Source: UBA6623 sp965248235
GTDB taxonomy: Bacteria; Acidobacteriota; Terriglobia; Bryobacterales; UBA6623
Direction: 5' to 3'
Assembly: GCA_965248235.1 (NCBI GenBank)
Contig: CBDFIU010000003.1
Span: 930,001 to 994,000, forward strand
Length of the DNA: 64,000 nt
Under the pieces are notes generated by a model that had not been told where the DNA came from, searched no databases, and saw nothing but the letters and a program-made list of their open reading frames with translations. How positions within the stretch are numbered: position 1 is the stretch's first letter; each line of letters starts with the position of its first letter. Positions 30,553 through 39,804 of this stretch are shown here, piece after piece. The position numbers and the translations under genes are program-made.

Positions 30553-31703
30553 ATGCGGGATTCGATCGCAGTTTCGAAGGTCGTGCGGTTTGAGACCTTC
30601 GAGCTTAACCTCAAGACCGGCGAACTTCGCAAGGGTGGGGTAAAGGTTCGGCTGCAAGAGCAGTCGTTTCAAATCCTCGCGGCGCTGCTCGAACGCCCCG
30701 GCAAACTCGTCACCCGCGAGACGCTCCACGAAAGGCTGTGGCCCGACGAAACCTTTGTCGATTTCGAAAAGGGCCTCAATATCGCCGTCAGCAAATTGCG
30801 GCAGGCGCTGGGAGATTCCGCCGATGAGCCGCGCTTCATCGAGACTCTCCCCCGGCGGGGGTATCGATTTGTCGGGGTTATCGAGCAAATCGACGAATCG
30901 GGTGAAATTGTCGGCCTCCCGGCGGGCACGGCGGTCGAGCGCACGATCTCTCACTACCGCCTGCTCGAAAAGATTGGGAAGGCGGCATGGGCGTCGTATA
31001 CAAGGCTCTCGACACGAAACTCAATCGTACCGTCGCGCTGAAGTTTCTTCCGCACCACCTGACCCAAGACCCCGAGGCGAGAGAGCGCTTTCGGCGCGAG
31101 GCACAGGCCGGGGCCGCCCTTGATCATCCGAACATTTGCACTGTTCACGAAATCGACGAGGTCGACGGGCAGATGTTCATCGCCATGGCTTACGTCGAGG
31201 GTCAAAGCCTCGACAAGACGATCGCCGCCGGGCCGTTGGCGCTCGATGAAGCCGTCGGCATCGCGATCCAAACCGCGGGCGGATTGCGAGCCGCGCACGA
31301 GAAGGGCGTCGTTCATCGCGACATCAAGAGTTCGAACCTGATGGTCACGCCCGAAGGGCAGGTGAAGATTCTCGACTTCGGGCTGGCGCGCCTCGCGGAC
31401 CAAACACGGCTCACGCGAACAGCCGCGGTCGTGGGTACGGTCTCATCTATGTCCCCCGAACAGGTGCGGCGCCAACCCACCGATCACCGCACCGATATCT
31501 GGTCGGCGGGTGTGGTGGTTTACGAGATGGTAACGGGCCGTTTGCCGTTTGAAGGCGAGCGCCAGGAGGCTGTCCTCTATGCGATTGCGAATGAAGACCC
31601 GCAACCGATCACCGCATTACGGGCGGGCGCACCCAGGGAGTTGGAGTGGATCGTCGGCAAAGCGCTGGCCAAGGATGTAGAGGAACGCTACCAGCAGGTC
31701 GAC
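30553..31703 (+). pseudogene. Winged-helix DNA-binding domain fused to Ser/Thr kinase, frameshifted and truncated
   Basis: An OmpR/PhoB-type winged helix occupies the first about 105 residues (LLERPGKLVTRETLHERLWPD, then LPRRGYRFVGV). It is followed by a Hanks kinase beginning ISHYRLLEKIG. The glycine loop is broken: the G run at 30976-30978 lacks one G, and adding it gives IGEGGMGVVYKALD in frame. The kinase has VALKFLP, HRDIKSSNLMV, DFGLAR and the SMSPEQ activation segment. It stops after EERYQQVD at GTCGAC (31698-31703), where sequence of an oppositely oriented histidine kinase begins. A TPR or WD40 tail normally follows in such acidobacterial proteins and is missing here. Confidence 0.75.
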
Positions 31704-32648
31704 CTTGGCGTGAATTTTGGCTCGGCTGAACTCCACCACCTCGCCCACGAGGCCTCCAGGATCGAATAGGACCCGGTTCAGTTTGATGCGGCCCGCTTCG
31801 ATGCGTGACAGATCGAGCAGATCATCCACGATGTGCGTCAACGCTTCCGAGGCGTTGACCACCATTTGCAGCAGCTCGCGGTCCTTTGCGTGAAGGTAAT
31901 CGTCTTGGAGCACCAAGTCCGGTATCCCCATAATCACGGTGAGAGGAGAGCGGATTTCATGGCTGATGTTTGCCAGAAATTCGCTTTTCACTCGATCCGC
32001 CGTTTCCGCCTTCTCCTTGGCGCCCCGAAGGTCTTGGTTAAGTTCTTCAAGCTCGACGACTTTGCTTTCGACCGATCTCAGCAACTCCCGTACCTGCGCG
32101 GTCCGCGCGTGCACTGTGCGGCGCAGCATGACAATCCAGGCGCCCCCGCCGAGGGCCAGCAAGAAAAGCACCAGCAGGCTGATTCTCAAATTCGCCGGGC
32201 TCAGAAGCGGAGCGGCTTCGATGACCGAGAGATCGGTCACCGTGCGAATCCGCACCTGATGTTGTATGCGTCCGTCTTCCCTCTGCCGCGGGCGGGCGAT
32301 GCCGCGAATCTCCACGATGGCTCCCACTTCGAAGGTCGGCAACTCCGCCAAATCCGACGCGCCGCCGTGGGGAACCCAATAGGCGCGGAGTCGTTCGTCT
32401 CCAAGTCTCACGACGACCATCCTGTCGCTGATGCTGGTGTCGGTCGCGGTTGCCCGAACACGAACGAGTTCCCCCCGGTGTTCGCCGCTTAAGACGTCGG
32501 CGGGCGTGAGGTCGTGAGGCTCCGGATCCCTGCCGCCGCCGAGTCGGATCACTTCCGACGCGCGAATCTCCAACTCTGTGTGCGTGTCGACATAGATTTC
32601 GCCGCGTACTTCCACCAAGTCGCCCCGACTGATGTCCAGGGGCGGCAC
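31698..32648 (-). pseudogene. Histidine kinase fragment lacking both ends
   Basis: The fragment contains part of an N-terminal periplasmic domain (DISRGDLVEVRGEIYVD; EVGAIVEIRGIARPR), a single membrane helix (ISLLVLFLLALGGGAWIVML), a coiled coil and a HisKA with FLANISHEIRSPL. After DDLLDLSRIEAG it breaks off at about residue 317, at GTCGAC, so the ATPase domain is gone. The apparent start is a GTG lying inside a dispersed repeat, and the expected signal peptide and first part of the sensor are absent. It is a displaced piece of a membrane histidine kinase. Confidence 0.75.
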
Positions 32649-32665
32649 GAGTGCCGGTCGCTACC
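32646..32665 (-). repeat. Half copy of dispersed palindromic repeat
   Basis: On the minus strand this reads GGTAGCGACCGGCACTCGTG, the first half of the family seen at 5157, 11772 and 20170. It lies exactly where the histidine-kinase fragment begins and 3 bp from the end of the DUF1501 gene. Confidence 0.6.
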
Positions 32666-32667
32666 GC

Positions 32668-34146
32668 TCAAGCCAAAATCTTCTTCGCTACGTTGCCGTG
32701 AACGTCGGTTAGGCGGTGATCGCGACCGCCGTAGCGATAGGTCAGCTTCGTATGATCAAGCCCGAGCAGATGAAGGACCGTCGCATGCAAATCGTGGATG
32801 TGCATGCGGTCCTCGACGGCGTGATACCCGAACTCATCCGTTGCTCCGTAGACAAAGCCGGGCTTGACGCCGCCCCCGGCCATCCACATGGTGTAGCCGT
32901 AAGGGTTGTGATCGCGGCCGTCATTGCTCTCGGCAAACGGGGTGCGGCCGAATTCCCCGCCCCAGATCACCAACGTGTCGTCGAGCAGGCCGCGCGACTT
33001 GAGGTCTTTCAATAAACCCGCGATCGGCTTGTCGACTTCCTTGGCCCTCTTGGCGTGCATGCGTTTCAGCTCGGTGTGCTGATCCCATTTCTCTCCCACG
33101 CCCGAGTGAGAGCACTGCACGAAACGCACGCCGCGCTCGATGAAACGCCGCGCGAGAAGACACTGCCAGCCGAAATCGCGCGTGATATCCTCGTCGAGCC
33201 CGTAGAGCCGGCGCACGGCCTCCGATTCGTTGTTGACTTCAAGGGCCTCGGGGGCTTCCATCTGCATGCGGAACGCCAGCTCGAAAGACTGAATGCGAGC
33301 GTCGAGGTTGGCGTCGTGTCGGCGGTCGGCGGCATGACGGCGATTCATCTTGTGAAGGAATTCGAGTTCGAGGCGCTGCTCGTCGGTGGTCAGCCCCTTA
33401 TAAGTCAGATACTCGATCGGCTCTTGGAGAATGTCGTCCACCTTCATGAACGAAAAGCCGATCGGAGTGCCCTGGTTGGCGCCGGGCAGAAAATTCGAGC
33501 TGAACAGCTTCGCCCCGCCCTGCGACAACGTCGGCTTGATCGTGATGAATCCGGGCAGGTTTTGGTTCTCGGTCCCCAGTCCGTAAAGCGCCCAGGCGCC
33601 CATGCTGGGACGAGTGAACGAAAAGGTGCCGGTAAAAAGCTGCAACATCGCCGCGCCGTGATCGACTCCTTCGCCGACCATCGAACGCATCATGCACAGC
33701 TCATCCACACAGCCTCCGATGCGCGGAAACAGATCGCTGACCTCGATGCCGCTTTCCCCGTATTTGCGAAATTCCCACGGCGATGCCATCAGCCCGCCGG
33801 CGCTTTCCTCGTTGAAAGTCAACGAGCGCTTGAACGGGACCGGCTTGCCGCTCTCGCTGGTCAGGCGGGGTTTCGGGTCGAACGTGTCGACGTGCGAGGG
33901 ACCGCCGTGCATGAAGAGGAAAATGACGCGCTTGGCGCGCGGGGCGAAGTGGGTCGCCTTGGGCGCCAACGGATTTGTCGCGGCGGCTTGCAGGCCCGCG
34001 CGTTCGTCGCCCAATAAGCCCGCCAGCGCAATGCTGCCGAAGCCGCATGCAGTCCGCCAGAGCAGGGCTCGTCGAGAGACTGCGCGGTCCGCGAGCGCGA
34101 GACCGCGCTGAGTTCCGGCGAGATTAGGTTTCCGGCCGTGTTGCAT
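32668..34146 (-). CDS. DUF1501 (sulfatase-like) exported protein
   Basis: 492 residues. The N-terminus has SRRALLWRTACGFGSIALAG, a Tat-like signal with twin Arg. The DUF1501 body follows with RVIFLFMHGGPSHVDTFDPK, GLLDDTLVIWGGEFGRTP, GRDHNPYGYTMWMAGGG and HIHDLHATVLHLLGLDH, giving an alkaline-phosphatase/sulfatase-like metal site. These proteins almost always sit beside a DUF1549/DUF1553 gene with a planctomycete-type cytochrome c domain, as here (7 nt downstream of it). Their reaction is not established; a role in extracellular polysaccharide use is suspected. Here the partner gene is broken by an IS. Confidence 0.92.
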   Translation of the reverse strand: MQHGRKPNLAGTQRGLALADRAVSRRALLWRTACGFGSIALAGLLGDERAGLQAAATNPLAPKATHFAPRAKRVIFLFMHGGPSHVDTFDPKPRLTSESGKPVPFKRSLTFNEESAGGLMASPWEFRKYGESGIEVSDLFPRIGGCVDELCMMRSMVGEGVDHGAAMLQLFTGTFSFTRPSMGAWALYGLGTENQNLPGFITIKPTLSQGGAKLFSSNFLPGANQGTPIGFSFMKVDDILQEPIEYLTYKGLTTDEQRLELEFLHKMNRRHAADRRHDANLDARIQSFELAFRMQMEAPEALEVNNESEAVRRLYGLDEDITRDFGWQCLLARRFIERGVRFVQCSHSGVGEKWDQHTELKRMHAKRAKEVDKPIAGLLKDLKSRGLLDDTLVIWGGEFGRTPFAESNDGRDHNPYGYTMWMAGGGVKPGFVYGATDEFGYHAVEDRMHIHDLHATVLHLLGLDHTKLTYRYGGRDHRLTDVHGNVAKKILA

Positions 34147-34153
34147 AAATCCC

Positions 34154-35891
34154 TCAATCGACGTAATGGAACTCGTTCGACGCCGTCAACATCTTACAAA
34201 AGCTCTTCCAGGCCGCCGCCCGGGCGTCCTCGGCGGAGGTCTGTTCCAGCTCGAAACGCGCCAGGTAGCGGATCGCCGTTTCGCGCTCCTCGGGGCTCGG
34301 CGGGCGCGTCAGCGCCATGAAATAGGCCCGTTTGATGCGCGCGCTTTCACTTACGCCGTCGCCCGGCTCGGACCACAAGCGCTCGGCGAACTCCCGCGAC
34401 CGTTCGTTGGCGAAGCCGCTATTCATCACATAAAGCGCTTGGGGGGCCACGTTGGTCTGACTGCGCTGGCCGTTGCTGGTGGTCGCATCGCCGAAATCGA
34501 ATAGGTTGAACAACGACGGCAGCTTATTGCGATGCAGCGGCAGGTAGAGGCTGTGCCGCATCGTGAAATCAGGGTCGACCCGATGATTGATTCGTCCAAA
34601 CTCGGTGTAGCCGGCCGACTCCGGTTCGACGTTGCCGCCGACGGTCAAGTCGAGTTTACCCGAAAGCGCCAGATAGTTGTCGCGCAATTCCTCGAGCGTT
34701 AACCGGCGCCGGTTGAATCGGCCCCACAGCCGGTTCGACGAGTCGGTCCGCCAAGCTTCGTCCGAGACCCGGCTGCTCATCCGGTAGGTGTTCGACAACA
34801 GAATCAAGCGGTGCAAATGTTTCACCGACCAGCCGCTCTCGACAAAGCGCCGGGCCAAGTAGTCAAGCAAGTCCGGGTGCGTAGGCCGCTCGCCGACGAT
34901 TCCGAAATTGTTCGGCGTACGTACCAAGCCCTCGCCGAAATGGCGGAGCCAGATCCGATTCGCCATCACGCGCGCCGGCAGCGGGTTGTCCTCCCGAGTG
35001 AGAAACTCCGCCAACTCCCGCCGTCCGCTGCCGTGTTGAATCGGCAGCTGCCGGCGCCCGGCGAGAGCGATCGGGAATTGCTTGGCGACGATTTGTCCGT
35101 GATTGTCGTGCCGTCCGCGAACAAAAACCGGCTGCTCGACCGGTTTGCCTTCGGTCACGGCGCAGGCCATCGGCGGCTCGGACAGCGCTTCGGCCGCGAG
35201 CTGTTTCGCCCGTACTCGCAACGGCTGCAAGCGTTCTTTCCATTTCGCGGAAAGCAGCCCCTCGCGCTCGTCCTCGTCCTCGGCGGTCGCAAGCGGACCT
35301 TCGTTCACTTCGCTATGGAAGGGGTCTCGGCGCAGCCTCCCCAATAACTCCGCGAATCTCGTTTTCTTTCCCTCGATCAGGCCATCGAGGTTTTCCGTGA
35401 GCCAGGCGTCCGTGCCCGCCAAGCGTTCGCGGGCGACTTCGGCATAAAGCCGCTGGTATTCCGCCGCCGCGCCGGCGCGGCCGGCAGCCTCGACCGCATG
35501 CCACTTTTCAAGATGCGCCTTCGGCTCCGGGCCGGGCCTGAGATAATCGGTCCACTTTCCCAGCCGCTCGGGATCCAGCCCGGCGTCCCGCGCGGCCGCC
35601 TCAGCCGACACGCCGTCTTCATAGACCCGCCGCGCCGCCAACATGGAATCGGCGATCCGCGGAACCAGGTTCCGCAACCCGTGATCGATGACGCCCAGGT
35701 CGATGACCACATCGATCGCCCCTTTCGTCCCCTTGATCTTCTTTTGCTCGTCGAAGTAGCGTTCGCCGAGATCCTTGCGAATTAACGGCGTCACAATCAA
35801 ACTCGAGACGAAGGCTTCGGGGTCTTCATAACTCCGGGTACTGGCGAAGATCGAAGCCAGCGAATAGTAATCGGTCGTTAGAATCGGGTCA
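34154..35891 (-). pseudogene. DUF1553 gene, 3' part downstream of the IS insertion
   Basis: This is the C-terminal portion (about 575 residues) of the planctomycete-type DUF1549/DUF1553 protein, beginning PILTTDYYSLASIFASTRSY right at the IS border and ending TASNEFHYVD. DUF1553 blocks such as NRIWLRHFGEGLVRTPNNFG and ARRFVESGWSVKHLHRLI are visible. The open frame runs on into antisense IS sequence, which is an artefact. Removing 35892-36935 (the IS and one copy of the duplicated 8 bp) rejoins SCSRCHDHKFDP to ILTTDYY in frame, so the gene was intact before insertion. Confidence 0.9.
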
Positions 35892-36927
35892 GATGGGTAT
35901 TTACTTGACTCAGGTGACCACAAGATGTAGGATCGGGGAAATGGAAGATTATCCTCGGAATCTGGCCGAGTTCGAGGCGCGTTTCGCCACCGAGCAGGCC
36001 TGTCGAGAGTATCTGTGTCAACTCCGCTGGCCGGAGGGTTTTCGTTGTCCGCGATGCGGGCACGACAAAGCGTGGGCGGTGCGGACAGCGCTGCTGGAGT
36101 GCGCCGGCTGCGGGCATCAAGCTTCTCCAACGGCGGGCACAATATTTCAAGACACCCGCCAACCCCTCCAGAGTTGGTTTCGAGCCATGTGGTGGCTCAC
36201 GAGCCAGAAGAACGGGGCGAGCGCGCTGGGCTTGCAGCGGGTGTTGGGCCTGGGCAGCTACAAAACGGCCTGGACTTGGTTGCATAAGCTCCGGCGCGCC
36301 ATGGTGCGGCCCGGACGCGATCGGCTCAGCGGGCGCGTGGAGGTTGACGAGACTTACTTAGGAGGCTTGGAGGAGGGCGTGCGCGGTCGCCAAACCGACG
36401 CTAAGGCGCTGATTGTAGTAGCGGCCGAGGAAGATGGTGCCGGCATCGGGCGGGTTCGGATACGCACCATTCCCAACGCCTCCGGGGACAGCTTGATGGC
36501 CTTCGTCGGCGAGTCGATCGAACCCGGCAGCGTGGTCCATACCGACGGTTGGCTGGGATACGAACCGCTCGAAGGCGACGGCTATCGCCACGAGGTGAGC
36601 TACCTGGAGGGGCAACCGGCGCGCGCCTCGAAACTGCTCCCCCGGGTGCACCGCGTGGTGTCGTTAGTGAAGCGCTGGATACTGGGCACGCATCAAGGAG
36701 CGGTCAGTCACGAGCATCTCGACTCCTACCTCGACGAATTCGCCTTCCGCTTCAACCGCCGCAAGTCCAGAAGTCGAGGCAAGCTCTTTTACCGCCTGGT
36801 TCAACAGGCCGTCGCCGTGCCACCGGCACCCTACAAATCGCTGGTCGGAGGCACCGCGACACGCGCTACGGACGACCACAACATGTAGGGGCTATTTCCC
36901 AATACCTGAGTCAAGTAAATATCCATC
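35892..36927 (+). mobile_element. IS1595-family insertion sequence, copy 1
   Basis: 1036 bp. The left terminal inverted repeat is GATGGGTATTTACTTGACTC, continuing AGG; the right end is the same with one mismatch (GATGGA). It is flanked by an 8-bp direct repeat TCGGGTCA (35884-35891 and 36928-36935), the target-duplication length typical of IS1595. It carries a single transposase gene. It interrupts the DUF1549/DUF1553 gene, and the clean duplication shows simple transposition into this site. A near-identical copy in opposite orientation is at 60875-61910. Confidence 0.95.
35941..36888 (+). CDS. IS1595-family transposase (ISXO2-like)
   Basis: 315 residues from ATG 35941 (MEDYPRNLAEFEARFATEQA). 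An N-terminal zinc ribbon (FRCPRCGHDKAW, then LECAGCGHQASP) is followed by the ISXO2-like DDE/DDN catalytic domain: VEVDETYLGG (first Asp), HTDGWLGYEPL (second Asp) and the HEHLDSYLDEFAFRFNRR terminal motif. It differs from the second copy at few positions, for example DSLMAF here against DSLTAF there. The frame is intact, so it is probably functional. Confidence 0.95.
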   Translation: MEDYPRNLAEFEARFATEQACREYLCQLRWPEGFRCPRCGHDKAWAVRTALLECAGCGHQASPTAGTIFQDTRQPLQSWFRAMWWLTSQKNGASALGLQRVLGLGSYKTAWTWLHKLRRAMVRPGRDRLSGRVEVDETYLGGLEEGVRGRQTDAKALIVVAAEEDGAGIGRVRIRTIPNASGDSLMAFVGESIEPGSVVHTDGWLGYEPLEGDGYRHEVSYLEGQPARASKLLPRVHRVVSLVKRWILGTHQGAVSHEHLDSYLDEFAFRFNRRKSRSRGKLFYRLVQQAVAVPPAPYKSLVGGTATRATDDHNM

Positions 36928-36935
36928 TCGGGTCA

Positions 36936-38065
36936 AACTTGTGGTCGTGGCAGCGGGAACAGGAAATCGTCAACCCCAGAAAGGCCTTCGACGTGGTATC
37001 GATCTGCTCATCCACTACGTCGTAGACCATCTGCACTTTGTCCTGCTGGGCCAGCGCTTTGGGCCCCAGCGCCAAAAAGCCCGTGGCCGTGATGCCGCGA
37101 AGGTTGACGTCTTGACCCATCGGAGGCGGCAGCAGGTCGCCGGCGATCTGTTCGCGCACAAATTGGTCATAGGGCAGATCACGGTGGAAGGCGTCGATGA
37201 CGTAATCGCGGTAACGCCATGCGTGGACGTAAGGCCTGTCCTCATCCACACCGGTGGAGTCGGCATAGCGAGCCACGTCGAGCCAATGGCGTCCCCAGTG
37301 CTCGCCGTAATGGGGCGACTCGAGCAAGCGGTCCACGAGATCGGCAAAGGCCCGAGGACTCGAGTCGGCGGTGAACCGCTCGATTTCTTCCAAAGTCGGC
37401 AACAGTCCCTGGAGATCGAATTTCACGCGCCGCAGAAGAGTCAGCTTGTCGGCGGGCGGAGCCGGCGCAAGCCCTTTCCGTTCGAGCTCGGCCAAGATGA
37501 AAGCGTCGATATCGGTTTTGACCCAGCCAGTGTCTTGGACCGCCGGGGGCCGCGGGTCGCGAATCGGCTGAAAAGACCAGTGATCGGTTTGCGTGGGGTC
37601 GTCGGCCTCCGACTTCCCCGCCTTGTCGGTGGGTGAACCATCGGAAACGACCCGCGGCTTGGGCCAAGGCGCTCCGATCTCGACCCAATGCGCAAGCGCC
37701 GCGATTTCAGCATCGGGCAGCTTGCCGGTCGGCGGCATTTTGATTTTTTCCTCGTAACGAATGGCGCGGATCAACGCGCTCATGGCGGGGTCGTCTGCCG
37801 AAACCACCGGCTTGCCGCCGGCTCCGGCGCGAAAGCCCTCGGCGGTGGTTAGATCAAGGTCGGCCATGCGCACTTTTTCGCCGTGGCAGGCGGAGCACTT
37901 TTCCACTAGAACAGGCCTGATCTTGATCTCGAAGAAACGTTCAGTGTCGTTGTCTTGCGCCGCGGCAAGAGAAACGAAAGCGAGAACGATGAGGAGCGAA
38001 GGAAATTTGCGGGCTGGTCTCCCGGCTCTAGTCAAGGGCCCTAAGGGCTGCCCGCATCGCCACAT
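36936..38065 (-). pseudogene. DUF1549/cytochrome-c gene, 5' part upstream of the IS insertion
   Basis: This is the N-terminal portion of the gene split by the IS. From Met at 38065 there is a signal peptide (FPSLLIVLAFVSLAAA), a planctomycete-type cytochrome c domain with heme motif CSACHG, and DUF1549 (VKTDIDAFILAELERKGLAP; HYGEHWGRHWLDVARYADS). It ends LTISCSRCHDHKFDP at the IS. The encoded 5' product would still be an exported heme-binding fragment if stable. An in-frame start at 38110 is also possible. It forms an operon with the DUF1501 gene. Confidence 0.9.
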
Positions 38066-38255
38066 GCACCGATTATGGCACAGGGATCGCAGTCCGGTTG
38101 ACACAGGCAATCAGTCGCAAAAGGTAAGAGACGACTTGTTTACACGGTCCGCGATCCGGGCCGCACCGGGTCGGTTATTTGGGCTGCGGGCAGAGGACCT
38201 CTGGCGGCACAACGGCAGAAGGGGATAGCGGCGGAGGCGAAGATAGAGATTCCTA

Positions 38256-38937
38256 TTAGGCGGCGTTTGACTTGAGAAGTAACTCTTCGGCGATTTCGAC
38301 GGACAGCTTGAAGTTTTCGCCGTCGGCACCGCATTGCTTGACCGACCCCAGACCGCGATACTCGTAGCCGGCAAGAAGAACCACCGCGGGAGCCGAAACC
38401 GGCTCGCCAACCGTAACGACGACTTCACCGGGCTCGCCGTTCTCGAGTGCAACCGAGGCGGACGCCACGGCCCCCTCGTCGTCTACCCAGAGCAGGTCCG
38501 CCTGCCCTAGTGACGTCGTCCGGACACTATCGGTCCGACGGTTTTTGTTTCGATACGCGGTAACGCGGAAACCATCTTCGGTCCGCTCCGAGGATTGGAT
38601 GAAATACGGTTCGCCCGCGCGTGCCTCGGAGATGACCCACAGAGGCGTGTCAAGCGGCGGGCTCTTTGGCATCAGTAGGACGTCGTCCGATTCGGCGCTA
38701 AATCGGACCTTCGTGAAAACGGGGTTGCCGGCCGCGTGGATCCAGCCGGCCGTCGCAGTCTTCGTAGGTAGGCTGCTCGGGGGCCGGGCGGTCAAGGACG
38801 TGCTCCTCACGCTCCGGCTCTTCGCCAAAATGGCCTTTGGGCCGTACCTCGAAACCGAGCGAGAGTCCCGCTTCGCGCCACAACTTGCTGAATCGCCCCA
38901 TACCCGCAGTATCGGAAGTTCGCTCGCTCGACCGCAA
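38256..38937 (-). pseudogene. Unrecognised protein, probably frameshifted
   Basis: I do not recognise this gene. Two minus-strand frames appear to belong together. The first (38937 down to about 38745) contains GRFSKLWREAGLSLGFEVRP and ends PTYEDCDG. The second continues WIHAAGNPVFTKVRFSAESD to the stop at 38256, with beta-rich sequence (ASVALENGEPGEVVVTVGEP). The shift falls in GACGGCCGGCTGG near 38745; the combined length is one base off a multiple of three. No signal peptide or catalytic motif is evident. Confidence 0.4.
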
Positions 38938-39186
38938 TCAGCCGGATACACTAGTTTGCTACCTCGGAAAACTACTACTTATACTTACGCACACGAGACT
39001 GGCCCTACGCCCTCGAATCGTTTTCGCCGATAATGCAGGGCGGTTGACGGGAGGCTGTGTATGGAACGGGCGATTTTACGGAGGCGTGGTTCAAGATGAC
39101 TCGGCATCAGCCGGGAGCGGCGCTGCGACAAGCAACCTGGCGGCTCACCAGCTGAACACCGGGAAGCACCCGCCAAAAGTTTCGCA

Positions 39187-39498
39187 ATGAAAATCCTCGT
39201 TTTTTCCGACATCCACGGCGACCTGCAGAGACTGCTGGAACTCGTCGACACGCCGGCCGACGTCTACATCGCTGCCGGTGATTTGGTGACCTGGTCGAGA
39301 GGTCTTTCCGAGTGCGGACGGATTCTCGAACCGCTAGGCGAACGCGCGTGGGTGATTCCGGGCAACCACGAGTCATCCGAGCACATCACGCGCTTTTGCG
39401 GGCAATTCGGCCTGCGGGATTTCCATGAGAAAGTCTTCGAGGTCGGCGGCTATCACTTTGCCGGACTGGGGTATTCGAACCCGACGCCCTTCAATTGA
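39187..39498 (+). pseudogene. Truncated calcineurin-like metallophosphoesterase
   Basis: 103 residues keep metal motifs I-III: FSDIHGD, AGDLV and GNHE. It then stops after GLGYSNPTPFN. The family usually runs to about 220 residues and needs two further His motifs (the HCPP and GHIH types), which are absent downstream. The protein cannot form a full dinuclear metal site. It precedes another gene fragment (39703) and belongs to a series of truncated genes here. Confidence 0.75.
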
Positions 39499-39702
39499 AT
39501 AGTAATGCACGTTACGAGAGTGAGCATTCCGAGGCCGGTTCATTCCGAACGACGCCTTTGTCTGCCCGCATCTCGCCGGCGACGGCTGGGACGAGCCTCT
39601 TGACCAGCCCCTTCTCGCGGCGCGGTTGTCTCCGGAGTGGAAATCGACTTGCATCCGCCGTACTGGAAGAGACAAGAAAATCAGCTCGAAAAGGGTGTGA
39701 AT

Positions 39703-39804
39703 ATGCCGATCAAACGAATGAAGAAACTGCTGGACGACCAGGGTGTTCGCTATGTCACTCTGCGCCACTCCCCGGCCTTCACGGCGCAGGGCGTGGCGTC
39801 ATCG
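39703..39804 (+). pseudogene. N-terminal fragment of a YbaK/aminoacyl-tRNA deacylase-like gene
   Basis: MPIKRMKKLLDDQGVRYVTL, then RHSPAFTAQGVASSV, closely resembles the first 34 residues of YbaK/prolyl-tRNA-editing proteins. The match ends at the uvrA stop codon; the rest of the frame is antisense uvrA. Only the 5' end of the gene remains, which indicates a deletion or rearrangement joining it tail-on to uvrA. Confidence 0.6.
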
